A stretch of DNA of 64,000 nt from Streptomyces justiciae (GTDB taxonomy: Bacteria; Actinomycetota; Actinomycetes; Streptomycetales; Streptomycetaceae). The translations under genes and the position numbers were made by a program. Shown in pieces: positions 7,654 to 15,722 of the stretch. Where the stretch lies: NCBI RefSeq assembly GCF_015163075.1, contig NZ_JADDXU010000009.1, positions 1 through 64,000 on the forward strand, in the 5' to 3' direction. Under the pieces are notes generated by a model. The model was not told where the DNA came from. It saw nothing but the letters and a program-made list of their open reading frames with translations, and searched no databases. Each line of letters begins with the position of its first letter. The first letter of the stretch is position 1.

Positions 7654-8367
7654 CTACCCATGGGGTGGACGGCGGGCAACCTCTTTACGGGCCGCCGGTC
7701 CGATCTCGGCCGGAGGCTCGAATCGAACCGTCTCCGCGATCTGCCTGAGGATGACGCGGTACTCACTCCGACGCGCGACAGCCGTCGTGCTGAGGGTGAG
7801 CACGGCCAGGCGCTTACAGTCGGGGTGGGGCAGATACGCATGAACCTGCAGCAGAGGCTGCTGTGGGAGCCTCTCCGCGGCCGTCGACCTCAGCGTTCGC
7901 TCGCTCAAGGCTGCTGGTCCGCAGGGCAGTTCGAGGCACTCGATGTGAGTGTGACCGGCGGCCGATGTGACCGCCCGGGCGGCGGTGACACCACGCGGAG
8001 CGACATTGGAGTCGCACCAGGAGATGGTGAAGAAGGAGAACAGAAGGCGGCGGCCACCTGCGCCTGCCTCCTCCACATCGTCACGGTGGAGGCCGACGGC
8101 ACAGTGCACCGTCCCGGCATCGCGGAGTGCGGCCAGCGCCTGCTGCCCCGACGCGATGTGGGCGATGAACTGTTGGCGGGCCACGTCGTCGGGTGCTGAG
8201 CTCAGCAGCGGAGCGGCTGCTTCCCGTAGGGCGTCGGCGGCCGCCGAGTCCGGTGTCGGGAGCAGGGCGTCCACAGGCAGGGTGGTGAAGCCGGCGGGCT
8301 CGGCGAACCAGAGTTCCGCAAGAGGGTCGTTGAGGGAGTCGTCGAGAAGGATCGTGGGGGTCGTCAC
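7654..8367 (-). CDS. Unknown protein, last gene of the WXG100-like group
   Basis: I do not recognise this 237-residue protein. It has no signal peptide or membrane segment. The chain mixes an acidic N-terminal half (LLDDSLNDPLAELWFAEP, PDDVARQQFIAHIASGQQALAAL) with a strand-rich C-terminal half (LLFSFFTISWCDS, LLQVHAYLPHPDCKRLAVLTLSTTA) that could be a lipocalin- or MPT63-like fold, though this is a guess. It starts 19 bases after the membrane protein gene at 8387 and ends the run that begins with the WXG100-like gene, so it may be a dedicated partner or immunity factor of the exported protein. Confidence 0.7.
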   Translation of the reverse strand: MTTPTILLDDSLNDPLAELWFAEPAGFTTLPVDALLPTPDSAAADALREAAAPLLSSAPDDVARQQFIAHIASGQQALAALRDAGTVHCAVGLHRDDVEEAGAGGRRLLFSFFTISWCDSNVAPRGVTAARAVTSAAGHTHIECLELPCGPAALSERTLRSTAAERLPQQPLLQVHAYLPHPDCKRLAVLTLSTTAVARRSEYRVILRQIAETVRFEPPAEIGPAARKEVARRPPHG

Positions 8368-8386
8368 AGCGCGTCGCTCCGTACGG

Positions 8387-9046
8387 TCAAGGGTGGGCCG
8401 GTGTCACACCTGCCTGTCTGCCACGCTCGATGTCCACCGGTGTGGCACCCCAGTCCGCGAAGCGTTGCCCACTGCGGACATCGGTCTTCTGCTCGACGAT
8501 GTGCAGCCGGCGAGGAGCCGTCCCCTCTGCGGTAGGCGCCCCGATCAGCCCGACGAAGCGCGGATCGCCCGCAAACCAGACCGTTTCGATCTCGGCCTTG
8601 AGCTGAGGTTTCGCGCGAGGCGCCATACGACGGCTCCACCACTCGGTGCGCAGATGTTCGGCGAAGACAAGCGGCAACTGCTGATCCGTACGGGCAGGGT
8701 TGGGAAGCTCGAACCATCCGTACTGGCGGCCGACAACTTCTGGCCGCTTGGTCAGCCCGTGCGGAATATCGGGAACGACCTGCCACGGGTACGTGCGCAG
8801 GATCCGGCGCATCCACAGTGCTGCTCCGAAGTAGTGGTATTGGGTCACGGTCCGGTACGCCCCGTAGACGAAGTACGGCATGCAGATCCAGACGACCCAG
8901 TCCGGAGTGTGAAGGGACACGCCGAGGAGGACGATCCAACCGCCAATCCAGCCGACCAGACCGATGACGTTCATGATCATGTGCCGTGCCCAGGCACGAC
9001 GCGTAGGCGGGTGGGCCCACGCAGTGGGATGGTGAGCGGGGTTCAT
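8387..9046 (-). CDS. Unknown membrane protein with cytoplasmic C-terminal domain
   Basis: The 219-residue protein begins with a charged stretch followed by two closely spaced hydrophobic segments (VIGLVGWIGGWIVLLGVSL and WVVWICMPYFVYGAY, about residues 27-64). The remaining 150 residues are soluble-looking, with QYGWFELPNPARTDQQLPLVFAEHLRTEWWS. I cannot assign a family. It starts 24 bases downstream of the exported-protein gene at 9071 and precedes the unknown gene at 7654. Its position suggests an accessory or immunity function for the exported protein. Confidence 0.7.
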   Translation of the reverse strand: MNPAHHPTAWAHPPTRRAWARHMIMNVIGLVGWIGGWIVLLGVSLHTPDWVVWICMPYFVYGAYRTVTQYHYFGAALWMRRILRTYPWQVVPDIPHGLTKRPEVVGRQYGWFELPNPARTDQQLPLVFAEHLRTEWWSRRMAPRAKPQLKAEIETVWFAGDPRFVGLIGAPTAEGTAPRRLHIVEQKTDVRSGQRFADWGATPVDIERGRQAGVTPAHP

Positions 9047-9070
9047 CGAGTTCTTCCCTCCTGTGGAACC

Positions 9071-10435
9071 TCAGAAGACATGAGTGGCCAGCTTGAAGAT
9101 TCCGGCGTTGTCGAGGACGAGACGCGTACCGTCGATGCCTGCGACCGATCCGTCCTTGATGTCACTGGCGTCGGCGTCGACCAGTTTGTTGTGAAGGCCG
9201 AATCCGCCGGTGCCGACACCGGTCAGCCCCGAGGCGCCCTCGATCACGCGGGCCGCCTTCTCGGGGTCGCTGCAGCCGCGGACAGCTCTAGCGATCAACG
9301 GATTGCCCAGTTCGGAGATGATCCGCGTCTGTTCGACGGTCTTCGACCCGTACGTCGCTGCCTTCTCCCAGAAGCCAAGACTTTGAGCGCCCGACCGAAT
9401 CGCCTGCGTCGCCTCCGCACCTCCCTTGACCACCGCGCCCAGACCGGGAAGCGCCCCGGCAAGATCCGCCCCCACCGATACCGTGTTGCTCCAGAAGTCG
9501 GCGTCCAGTTCGCCTTTGGTCACCCCGTCCCAGAGCGAGGCGCGCACCTCCGGATCCGAGCCCCTCAGTGCAAAGGCCGCCAGGCTGACTGCCGACGATG
9601 TGAGCATGAGCATTGCGATGGTGGCCATCGTCCAGCCAAGAGGTCCGGAGAGCAGTAGCACCGCCACCGCGATCGCTCCAGCCACGAAGCTCAGGATGTC
9701 CGGCAGGTTGTCGCTCAGCCAGTCGAGGGCCTCGTCGAACCAACCCGGTTCGTGTGGGACCAGCTTCTTCGTCGCGTCGCGGATCTTGCCCGCGCGACGC
9801 TTGGCCGTGCTCTCGTGTTCCTCGGCGAGCTTCTTCGCCCTGCCGATGACTTTGTCGAGTTCGGCCTGGGCCTCTTTGACGTCGCTGTTGGCGTGGGTCA
9901 GTGTCTTCTGTGCGGCATCGCTGTCGGCCCCCTTCCCCCTCAGGTGGGGGTCGTCCGCCGCTTCAGCCGCCCGTCCTTCCGCCCGGTCGACCGCCGCCCG
10001 GGCGTCCTTCGCGTCCTCTTCGAGCTTCCTGGCCCGCCGCTGGTAGTCGTCCAGCTCGCCTTCCCAGCTAACGAGCTGCTTGGCCGCCTTGCGGATCGAA
10101 TGGGCGGCGTTCTTCAGGTTCAACGGCAGTGGGCCGCCGTCAAGTTGTTCACGGAACGCGACCGCCGCGTCGCCCTTCCAGTAGCTGCCGTCGAGCAGCT
10201 TGGTCACCAAGTCATGGGCGCCTTCGAGGGTCTTGGCGCAGTCGTTGAGCTTTTTGTGCAGTCCCCGGACGGTCTCCGTGTCACCCGGTACCGGGTTGAA
10301 GCCCAAGTGCGGGTAGTGCGGGTTCGGGACGGGAGACGTCGTCTGCAGGCCCTGGGGCTTCCTGAGGTCGTCGTCGTGCCGGCGGTAGCGGGAGTCGGTC
10401 GAGCGGGGTCGCTCGACACCTGGCGTGAGGGTCAC
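9071..10435 (-). CDS. Putative type VII secreted protein with N-terminal WXG-like domain
   Basis: The 454-residue protein starts with a helical export-type domain seen in actinobacterial type VII substrates: FNPVPGDTETVRGLHKKLNDCAKTLEGAH, then SYWKGDAAVAFREQLDG, where W-K-G is the WXG turn. A long coiled coil rich in Ala, Lys and Glu follows (about 110-195), then a two-segment hydrophobic region (DILSFVAGAIAVAVLLLSGPLGWTMATIAMLMLT, about 218-255) and a helical tail. No catalytic toxin domain is recognisable. The GTG start overlaps the stop of the upstream small gene in GTGA. I infer it is exported with its small neighbour. Confidence 0.78.
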   Translation of the reverse strand: MTLTPGVERPRSTDSRYRRHDDDLRKPQGLQTTSPVPNPHYPHLGFNPVPGDTETVRGLHKKLNDCAKTLEGAHDLVTKLLDGSYWKGDAAVAFREQLDGGPLPLNLKNAAHSIRKAAKQLVSWEGELDDYQRRARKLEEDAKDARAAVDRAEGRAAEAADDPHLRGKGADSDAAQKTLTHANSDVKEAQAELDKVIGRAKKLAEEHESTAKRRAGKIRDATKKLVPHEPGWFDEALDWLSDNLPDILSFVAGAIAVAVLLLSGPLGWTMATIAMLMLTSSAVSLAAFALRGSDPEVRASLWDGVTKGELDADFWSNTVSVGADLAGALPGLGAVVKGGAEATQAIRSGAQSLGFWEKAATYGSKTVEQTRIISELGNPLIARAVRGCSDPEKAARVIEGASGLTGVGTGGFGLHNKLVDADASDIKDGSVAGIDGTRLVLDNAGIFKLATHVF

Positions 10436-10752
10436 TTCCCGCCCCCGCGCTTCGCTTCCCGGGCGGCCTTCTCCAGCGCCGCTTCCAGCGCCTTGTCCAC
10501 CTCGCGATAGCTGTCCCTGCTCTTGCCGATGATCTCGGCGAGGTCCTCCGTCTGCTTGCCGATCTCCTCGGCGCCGTACTTCCACTCGTCCTGGAAGTCC
10601 TCGCACGCGGAGTCGAGATCGTCCGTGCCGAGGCCTCGGACGCCGGCGTCCGACAGTGCCTTGCGGACCCCGGCGAGCTTGTTCGTCGACTTTCTCAACT
10701 TCCCCATGAAGTCGGAGAGTTCATCACCGTCAACGGCCAGCCGACCCGCCAT
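10432..10752 (-). CDS. WXG100-like small helical protein
   Basis: The 106-residue product is wholly helical, with ELSDFMGKLRKSTNKLAGVRKALSDAG, then DDLDSACEDFQDEWKYGAEEIGKQTEDLAEIIGKSRDSYREVDKAL. Length, lack of a signal peptide and the FQDEWKYG turn in the middle (W-x-x-G in place of WXG) fit an ESX/WXG100-type partner of the exported protein that follows with a 4-base overlap. The ATG at 10752 is chosen over one seven codons upstream because GGGGAG lies seven bases before it. No EccC-type secretion ATPase lies in the window, so the secretion apparatus would be encoded elsewhere. Confidence 0.78.
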   Translation of the reverse strand: MAGRLAVDGDELSDFMGKLRKSTNKLAGVRKALSDAGVRGLGTDDLDSACEDFQDEWKYGAEEIGKQTEDLAEIIGKSRDSYREVDKALEAALEKAAREAKRGGGK

Positions 10753-10818
10753 GCGCTCGCTCCCCGCTCTCACCGTGTGCGCGAGTGACGGACTCTATCC
10801 ACGCCGCCCGCACGACAA

Positions 10819-10857
10819 GTCGGGCGATCACTCTCCCGTGGGGAGTGATCGCCCGAC
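10819..10857 (-). terminator. Strong terminator hairpin after the exported-protein gene
   Basis: GTCGGGCGATCACTC (10819-10833) and GAGTGATCGCCCGAC (10843-10857) form a perfect 15-bp stem with a nine-base loop. It begins 18 bases past the stop codon of the minus-strand gene ending at 10876 and separates that transcript from the WXG100-like group. Confidence 0.85.
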
Positions 10858-10875
10858 CGTGGGACGTCGTGATCG

Positions 10876-11907
10876 TCAGCGGTTGACGGCCTGGATCTCC
10901 TGTACGACGACATCCTGCGTCGCGCCGAAGTTGCCGTCGGGCAGGTCGCCGCCCGCGCCGTCGGTGCCGGTCCAGTGGATTTCCCAGGTGACCGTTGCCC
11001 GGAGGGGGAAGGTGGCGTCGCCCGAGGAGCGCAGGTACTTCACTCCGCAGGCCGGTGTCTCGTCGGCCTTGCCCTTGGCGTACGGCTCACCGATACGGCC
11101 GTTGTTGATCTCGCAGACGCCGGAGGCCGGGTAGGTGACGGCGTCGGCGGTTCCGGGCTCGATCTTCAGCGACACCGGTTCGGCGGTCGCGGTCGCCGAG
11201 ACGTTGATCGCCGGGACGGTGGCCGTCACTGAGACCGGCTTGAAGGCGGCGCCGTCGAGCCAGGCCCAGGTCGGGAGGTTGACCTTGGTCGCCTCTGCGG
11301 GGGCCAGGGTGACCTTGGTGCCGGGGACGCGGATCTCGTTGTAGGCGAGTTCGGCGAGGACCTCAGGGGTGACGGCGTTCTCGTACTCGGCGGGCGGGGC
11401 GTCGCCCGTGTCCACCCAGAAGGGGCCCTTGTCGCAGGAGTCCCAGCCCGGGGGGTAGCTCTTGTCGACGTACGAGTCCCACCAATAGCCCTTGCCGGTC
11501 TTGTCCTTGTTGAAGCCCTTTTCCTCGTCGTCCGCGTTGTACTTCTTCCGCTGCGCGGCGTCCCACTCGTAGCCGGTCGACTCGGCTTCCCAGATCGGCT
11601 CGAGCGTCTTCTGCAGCTGCTCCGGGGTGTACTTCGGGGCGTACCAGCAAGGGGGCGGGGTCCAGGAGGTGCTCGACGTGAGGGCGCCGGTGGAGGTGCC
11701 GCTGCCGTTCTTGGAACGATCGAAGACGACGCCGCCGGCGGTCACACTGAGGGTGCCATCGTCGTTGGCATTGGCGCCGGTATTCGCGCCGTCGCCGTTC
11801 TCTCCGTATTTGCCACGGCCGGCATAGGCCGTCTGGGACGCGAGAAGCGAGAAACCTATGATCGCCAGAGCTGTTGCAGCCCTCGCCACTTTCCTTACGG
11901 CTGGCAC
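10876..11907 (-). CDS. Secreted protein of unknown function
   Basis: The 343-residue product has a Sec signal peptide (ATALAIIGFSLLASQTAYA, cleavage about residue 29) and a mature part that begins with a low-complexity Gly/Asn stretch. Then comes a Trp/Tyr-rich region (WTPPPCWYAPKYTPEQL, GYWWDSYVDKSYPPGWDSCDKG) with paired cysteines and a beta-rich C-terminal half, all expected outside the membrane. I have no firm family name, although similar proteins occur beside lipoproteins in Streptomyces. The GTG start at 11907 overlaps the preceding lipoprotein gene by 13 bases and its ribosome binding site AGGGGG lies inside that gene, so translation is coupled. Confidence 0.78.
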   Translation of the reverse strand: MPAVRKVARAATALAIIGFSLLASQTAYAGRGKYGENGDGANTGANANDDGTLSVTAGGVVFDRSKNGSGTSTGALTSSTSWTPPPCWYAPKYTPEQLQKTLEPIWEAESTGYEWDAAQRKKYNADDEEKGFNKDKTGKGYWWDSYVDKSYPPGWDSCDKGPFWVDTGDAPPAEYENAVTPEVLAELAYNEIRVPGTKVTLAPAEATKVNLPTWAWLDGAAFKPVSVTATVPAINVSATATAEPVSLKIEPGTADAVTYPASGVCEINNGRIGEPYAKGKADETPACGVKYLRSSGDATFPLRATVTWEIHWTGTDGAGGDLPDGNFGATQDVVVQEIQAVNR

Positions 11908-12551
11908 GCCTTGTTCCCCCTGTTCGAGGCGATGTTGCTGGTCTGCCAGACTCCCTCGGCATTCTTGGTGAGGCTGGCGTTGTACAGCACGTAGGAGCTG
12001 TCGTCGCTCGGCGTCTTGTCGACCTTGTTGGTCTTCCGGTCCTTGATGAACGACTTGCTCTCGTCGGAGCAGTAGGTCACATAGGCCTTGTTCGCTCCCG
12101 AGAGCGTCACCTTGTAATTGAAGTACCGGGTCTCCCCGGTCCAGGAGTCACCGCCGTCGATGTATCGCTGCACGTAGGTGATCGACGACTCCAGCGCCTT
12201 GCCCGTGTTGTAGAAGCCGAGCGCCTTCGTGCCCGTGCTCGCTTCGAAGATGGCCTCGTCCACGGAGTTGACGCTCAGCGTGCTGTCGGCGAGAGCCGCG
12301 TCCTTCGCCGCGTTGCCGGTCTTCTCGTACTCGAAGACGTTCTTGGCGTCGGACGGGAACGTGATCTTCGGGCGGCCGGAGGTGTCCGACTCGCTCGGGC
12401 TCGGCGACGCCGACTTGTCGTTGCCGGTGTCGGCTCCCGCGATCTTGTCGTTGTCGTTCTTGGAGCTGTCATCGCTCCCGCACGCGGACAGCGTCAGGGC
12501 CGCTGCGGCGGTCAGCGTGAGCGCTGCGATCAGGGTGGGGCGGCGATTCAC
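11895..12551 (-). CDS. Lipoprotein of unknown function
   Basis: The 218-residue protein has a lipoprotein signal peptide ending in the lipobox LSAC (about residue 20-23), an Asp/Ser/Lys-rich linker (to about 65) and a domain with the NTF2-like look: KNVFEYEKTGNAAKDAALADSTLSVNSVDEAIFEASTGTKALGFY, then SWTGETRYFNYKVTLSGANKAYVTYCSDESKSF. It would be anchored on the outer face of the membrane. The GTG at 12551 follows AGGAG by six bases. It is the first gene of a coupled pair with the secreted protein, so the two probably work together at the cell surface. Confidence 0.82.
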   Translation of the reverse strand: MNRRPTLIAALTLTAAAALTLSACGSDDSSKNDNDKIAGADTGNDKSASPSPSESDTSGRPKITFPSDAKNVFEYEKTGNAAKDAALADSTLSVNSVDEAIFEASTGTKALGFYNTGKALESSITYVQRYIDGGDSWTGETRYFNYKVTLSGANKAYVTYCSDESKSFIKDRKTNKVDKTPSDDSSYVLYNASLTKNAEGVWQTSNIASNRGNKACQP

Positions 12552-12886
12552 GATCGGCTCCTGGTGAGGCGAGGCTTCTCTTGAGCGAACCAACGCTATC
12601 CAGCGGGGTGGGGCGACACCAGGGTGAAGCGGCCCACTCAGTGGTGCGAAAGGGGCCAAATTGGCTGCACCCAGGCTCGATTGAGCGGTCACGGTTCCGT
12701 AACGTGCGACGAACCGGTTGTTCCACTTATGAATGAGCAAAGGAGGAAGTGGCGAGGTCGCCTTGCGTCTCTGGCCTTCTCTTGGGGCGAGCGTTCACTT
12801 CGGCTCCCTGGGATGTGTGTTCTCTTGGGTGGAGTGACGCTGTCCAGGGCACGTCAGTTGCAGGGTGTGAAGAGAGGGGCCCGGGT
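12552..12886. other. Divergent promoter region
   Basis: This stretch separates the lipoprotein gene (minus) from the DUF192 gene (plus) and should carry both promoters. The DUF192 frame stays open back to a GTG at 12749 that follows AAAGGAGG too closely for a good start. No other gene is supported. Confidence 0.4.
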
Positions 12887-13267
12887 ATGGGGCGGCGGTT
12901 GCGGGATGGGCGCGGGTTGTTGGTTGTGCGGGGGGAGGTGGGGGGTGTCTCTGTTCCCCTGGAGATCGCCACCTCCTATCGGGCCCGCACAAAAGGGCTG
13001 TTGGGGAGGGACGGGGTTGACGGGGCGATTCTGTTGTCGCCTGCCAACAGCGTGCACACCTTTCGGATGCGGATTCCGATCGACGTCGCCTATCTCGATC
13101 GCGATCTCGTCGTCATCGCCGTACGGACCATGAAACCCGGGCGGTTGGGGATGCCGCGGGTGCGGGCTCGGCATGTTGTTGAAGCCGAGGCCGGTGCCAT
13201 GGTCGGGTGGGGGTTGCGGGGTGGGGTGCGGGTGGAGGTCCTGGCGGAGGGGGATGCCGTCGAGTAG
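12887..13267 (+). CDS. DUF192 domain-containing protein
   Basis: The 126-residue protein matches the compact beta-rich DUF192 family (PF02643): SVPLEIATSYRARTKGLLGRDGVDGAILLSPANSVHTFRMR, then PIDVAYLDRDLVVIAVRTMKPGR and a terminal Gly/Val-rich strand region. Function is unknown, but in actinobacteria the family is often found near Tad pilus genes, and a large Tad locus lies 7 kb away. The ATG at 12887 has AGAGAGGGG upstream at a good distance. Confidence 0.85.
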   Translation: MGRRLRDGRGLLVVRGEVGGVSVPLEIATSYRARTKGLLGRDGVDGAILLSPANSVHTFRMRIPIDVAYLDRDLVVIAVRTMKPGRLGMPRVRARHVVEAEAGAMVGWGLRGGVRVEVLAEGDAVE

Positions 13268-13275
13268 GGGTGCGC

Positions 13276-13291
13276 CGGCCGAGACCGGCCG
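13276..13291. terminator. Short hairpin between convergent genes
   Basis: CGGCCG (13276-13281) and CGGCCG (13286-13291) are self-complementary arms around a four-base loop, placed between the convergent DUF192 gene and the gene ending at 13292. It may stop transcription in both directions. Confidence 0.4.
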
Positions 13292-13882
13292 TCACCAACC
13301 CAGCTGTGCCTCGCCCAGCACCTCGCTGCCGATGTAGGCCGCCAGCTTCCGTGCCCTCGGCAGGTCTCCCCACTTGTCCACGTGTACGAAGAGGGTGTGG
13401 TCCTCCGACCCTGTGCCCCATTGCGCGTGGTCGCCGTGGAAGACGAGCTGGACGCCGTCGTATTTCGGCGAGCCCTGGTGATCCGTCTCCGGGTCCTTCG
13501 GCCACGTGCCGTGCCATTCGATGGCTGCCATTCCGGTGCCTACGGCCGCCACGAAGAGGTCCTCCACCTCACCCCGCGGAAACTCCTCCGAGATCTCCAA
13601 CGGCAACGCCGCTTCCAGCGTGGCATCGTCCGCTGTCGTCACGTCCGCCTCGAAGAAGAGGTAGTCGCCGGTGGTCGGGTCCTTGCGGGTGGTCGCGTAG
13701 TCGTACGGGCCCTGCGGGAGGACCTTCGCCATCCCGCGCACCTCCGCCACCGTGTGCAGCTCCGCCATCAGCCACACCTCGGCCTCGACCGACTCCAGCA
13801 GCTCTACCAGGCGCTTGGCCTGTGTGTATGCCAGCGCCGCGTCGGGGGTGCGGAGGATCGGGTATGCCCTGGAGTTGCCCAT
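13292..13882 (-). CDS. Unknown soluble protein
   Basis: The 196-residue acidic protein is not recognised. It starts MGNSRAYPILRTPDAALAYTQAKRLVELLESVEAEVWLMAELH, has a beta-rich middle (GDYLFFEADVTTADDATLEAALPLEISEEF) and a C-terminal part with WHGTWPKDPETDHQG and HTLFVHVDKWGDL. No signal peptide or membrane segment is present. Stand-alone acidic proteins of this size near exported proteins can be immunity factors, but no partner toxin is adjacent, so that is only a thought. The gene is convergent with the DUF192 gene. Confidence 0.75.
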   Translation of the reverse strand: MGNSRAYPILRTPDAALAYTQAKRLVELLESVEAEVWLMAELHTVAEVRGMAKVLPQGPYDYATTRKDPTTGDYLFFEADVTTADDATLEAALPLEISEEFPRGEVEDLFVAAVGTGMAAIEWHGTWPKDPETDHQGSPKYDGVQLVFHGDHAQWGTGSEDHTLFVHVDKWGDLPRARKLAAYIGSEVLGEAQLGW

Positions 13883-14565
13883 GGGGGGAGAGTCACATGC
13901 CGTTGCGGCGCGCCGCCAACGGATATCGGCAGTCCCGATTCAATGCGAGGCGCCAGCCTTGAGGGCCTCTATGAAGAGGGTGAAGGTGGGGGTGGGGATG
14001 GTGAGCGTGGCTCGGGTGACGACTTGCGCCAGTTGTCCATGGGACGCCTCATAGTTCCTTCGCCAGCCGGTTGATGAACTCACGCGACCGTTCGGGGCGA
14101 GCGAAACACCTTCCACCTTACGGAAGCGAGTTCGAAAGGCGCCCAGTTGTGCCTCGCAGTCGATGAAGGCCGAGCCGTGGGGTACATCGCGCACCACGGT
14201 GTCCAGCTTCCGGACCGGGCCACCGACTTGCGGATCCGGGCGTGGGAAGCGGACCCACAACCGCCGGAGTCTGTCAGCGAGTTGGGGCTCGGCGAGGAGG
14301 GACGGGGCTCGTGCTGATTCGGGCCTGTGCCGATCTGTGGGGTGGCAGCCCCTGTCGAGGGACGGGCGGAGTGGGAAGTACGTGTGGTGTGAGTTGGCTG
14401 CCGCTTGAGCCGCCTTCTGGCCGCTGAGCAGGCGAAACGGAAGCGTCCCGGCCGTGTCCTTGATCCGTAACGATCGCGGAGGGTGTCTGGATCGGTGCGG
14501 TCCGCTGTGCAGAATTCAGAGCGCCGGTTCAGACAAGTCCAGTCCACATCACTCGGGGGAACACC
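13883..14565. other. Weakly coding 680-base stretch
   Basis: No intact gene is convincing. The minus strand contains the coding-like remnant described at 13940-14400. The plus strand should hold the promoter of the lipoprotein gene at 14566, which has GGGGGAACACC directly before its ATG. Confidence 0.4.
13940..14400 (-). pseudogene. Possible gene remnant
   Basis: A minus-strand frame reads LLAEPQLADRLRRLWVRFPR, then GGPVRKLDTVVRDVPHGSAF and IDCEAQLGAFRTRFRKVEGVSL, ending at the TGA at 13940. Its third codon positions are about 75-80% G+C, less than neighbouring genes but more than random. No ATG or GTG start with a ribosome binding site is present; only a TTG at 14260 could begin it and the protein-like part seems to extend upstream of that. 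I do not recognise the family. It may be a decayed gene or a small gene with an unusual start. Confidence 0.3.
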
Positions 14566-15261
14566 ATGGGCGCTGCCCGCACCAGACTCAAGACGTACAC
14601 CCTCGGCGCCGCGGCCGTCGTCGCGCTGCTGGCCTCCACTGCGTGTGAGGCGGGCGGGGGTACGGGTGACGCTGCGGCGAGCGCTACGCCGTCCAGCTCG
14701 TCCAGTGCCTCCGGTGCATCCGGTGCGTCCAGCAGCACTCCCAGCGCTCCCGGTACCGTCACTCCCGGCTCCGACGACGAGAACGCCGGCGAGAGCACCG
14801 GTGAGGAAGCCAGGCCCTGCACCGACTCCGACGTCTCCGTCGTCACCAAGGTCTACCCGCACGACGAAGCCCGGCATCTGCTGCTCACAGCCACGAACAC
14901 CAGTGACTCGACGTGCACGTTGTACCTCTACCCGAACGTGTCCTTCGGTGACGGTGCCGTGGAGCAGATCGGTCAGATGGAGTCCAAGCCGAAGAAGCTT
15001 GCGACGGTCGCGCCGGGTGGGAAGGGGTACGCGGGGCTGCTGCTCTGGCGGGCGGGCGAGGAGACGACCGCCGTGAAGTCGATGACGATCGGCTTCGTGG
15101 ACATCGAGAACGTCGAGGCGGGGGTCGCGCAGCTCGCCGTCGAGTTCCCGGACGGCACCGACTTCCTGAACGTCGGCGATCCCGCCGTCAGCGCCACGCC
15201 TCAGGTCACCTACTGGAACACCGACCTCGCCGCGACCGAGAAGTTCATGTTCGCCCGGTGA
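14566..15261 (+). CDS. DUF4232 domain lipoprotein
   Basis: The 231-residue protein has a lipoprotein signal with lipobox LASTAC (Cys27), a long Ser/Ala/Gly linker (30-80) and a DUF4232 domain from about residue 84. The domain marks are CTDSDVSVVTKVYPHDEARHLLLTATNTSDSTCTLYLYPNVSF, with two cysteines that usually form a disulfide, and the C-terminal VTYWNTDLAA strand. These are small extracellular beta-sandwich proteins of unknown ligand, common in Streptomyces. The gene has its own promoter region and the ribosome binding site GGGGGAAC. Confidence 0.87.
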   Translation: MGAARTRLKTYTLGAAAVVALLASTACEAGGGTGDAAASATPSSSSSASGASGASSSTPSAPGTVTPGSDDENAGESTGEEARPCTDSDVSVVTKVYPHDEARHLLLTATNTSDSTCTLYLYPNVSFGDGAVEQIGQMESKPKKLATVAPGGKGYAGLLLWRAGEETTAVKSMTIGFVDIENVEAGVAQLAVEFPDGTDFLNVGDPAVSATPQVTYWNTDLAATEKFMFAR

Positions 15262-15325
15262 TGGAAACGGGCGTGCTCGCGCGACCACGCAGAAGCCCCG
15301 TACACCGGCTGGTATTACTTGGTGC

Positions 15326-15703
15326 ATGCAGGAAGAGACGGCGCGGTCCGCGATCGACACGTTCATCTCCGCCTTCAACGCCTCGGACGACGCGTATGTG
15401 ACGTCGCTGCTGTCCCAGGCCCTGACCTCGGACGTGGTCTTCTGGGGGCCGTTGGGGCGGAGCGAGGGGATCGAGGCGGTCGAGCGGTTCGTGCTGGACA
15501 TCCGGCGGCATCCGGCGGGGGCGGGCACGATGGTGCGCTGCTCTGCGGTGGACATGCCCGATGAGTGGGCGCGGTACGAGTGGGTCTTCACCACCCCGGA
15601 CGGCGGTCCGCGCCTCGCGGGAACGGACGTCGTCCATCTGCGCCGTAGCCTCATCGACCAGATCATCGTCTTCGCCGGGGAGATCAAGCCGTCGGGCGCC
15701 TGA
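15326..15703 (+). CDS. NTF2-like / SnoaL-like protein
   Basis: The 125-residue product fits the NTF2-like cone fold: ETARSAIDTFISAFNASDDAYVTSLLSQALTSDVVFWGPLGRSEGIEAVERFVLDIR, then WARYEWVFTTPDGGPRLAGTDVVHLRRSLIDQIIVFAGE. Members include isomerases, dehydratases and binding proteins; no catalytic pattern permits a precise call. It lies 64 bases after the DUF4232 lipoprotein gene and is convergent with the gene ending at 15723. Confidence 0.82.
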   Translation: MQEETARSAIDTFISAFNASDDAYVTSLLSQALTSDVVFWGPLGRSEGIEAVERFVLDIRRHPAGAGTMVRCSAVDMPDEWARYEWVFTTPDGGPRLAGTDVVHLRRSLIDQIIVFAGEIKPSGA

Positions 15704-15722
15704 GCAACACCGGTCGCCAGAT

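Noticed and set aside
14080-15687. 535-codon minus-strand open frame across the DUF4232 and NTF2-like genes
   Set aside because: It covers two recognisable plus-strand genes, has no family resemblance and low-complexity composition.
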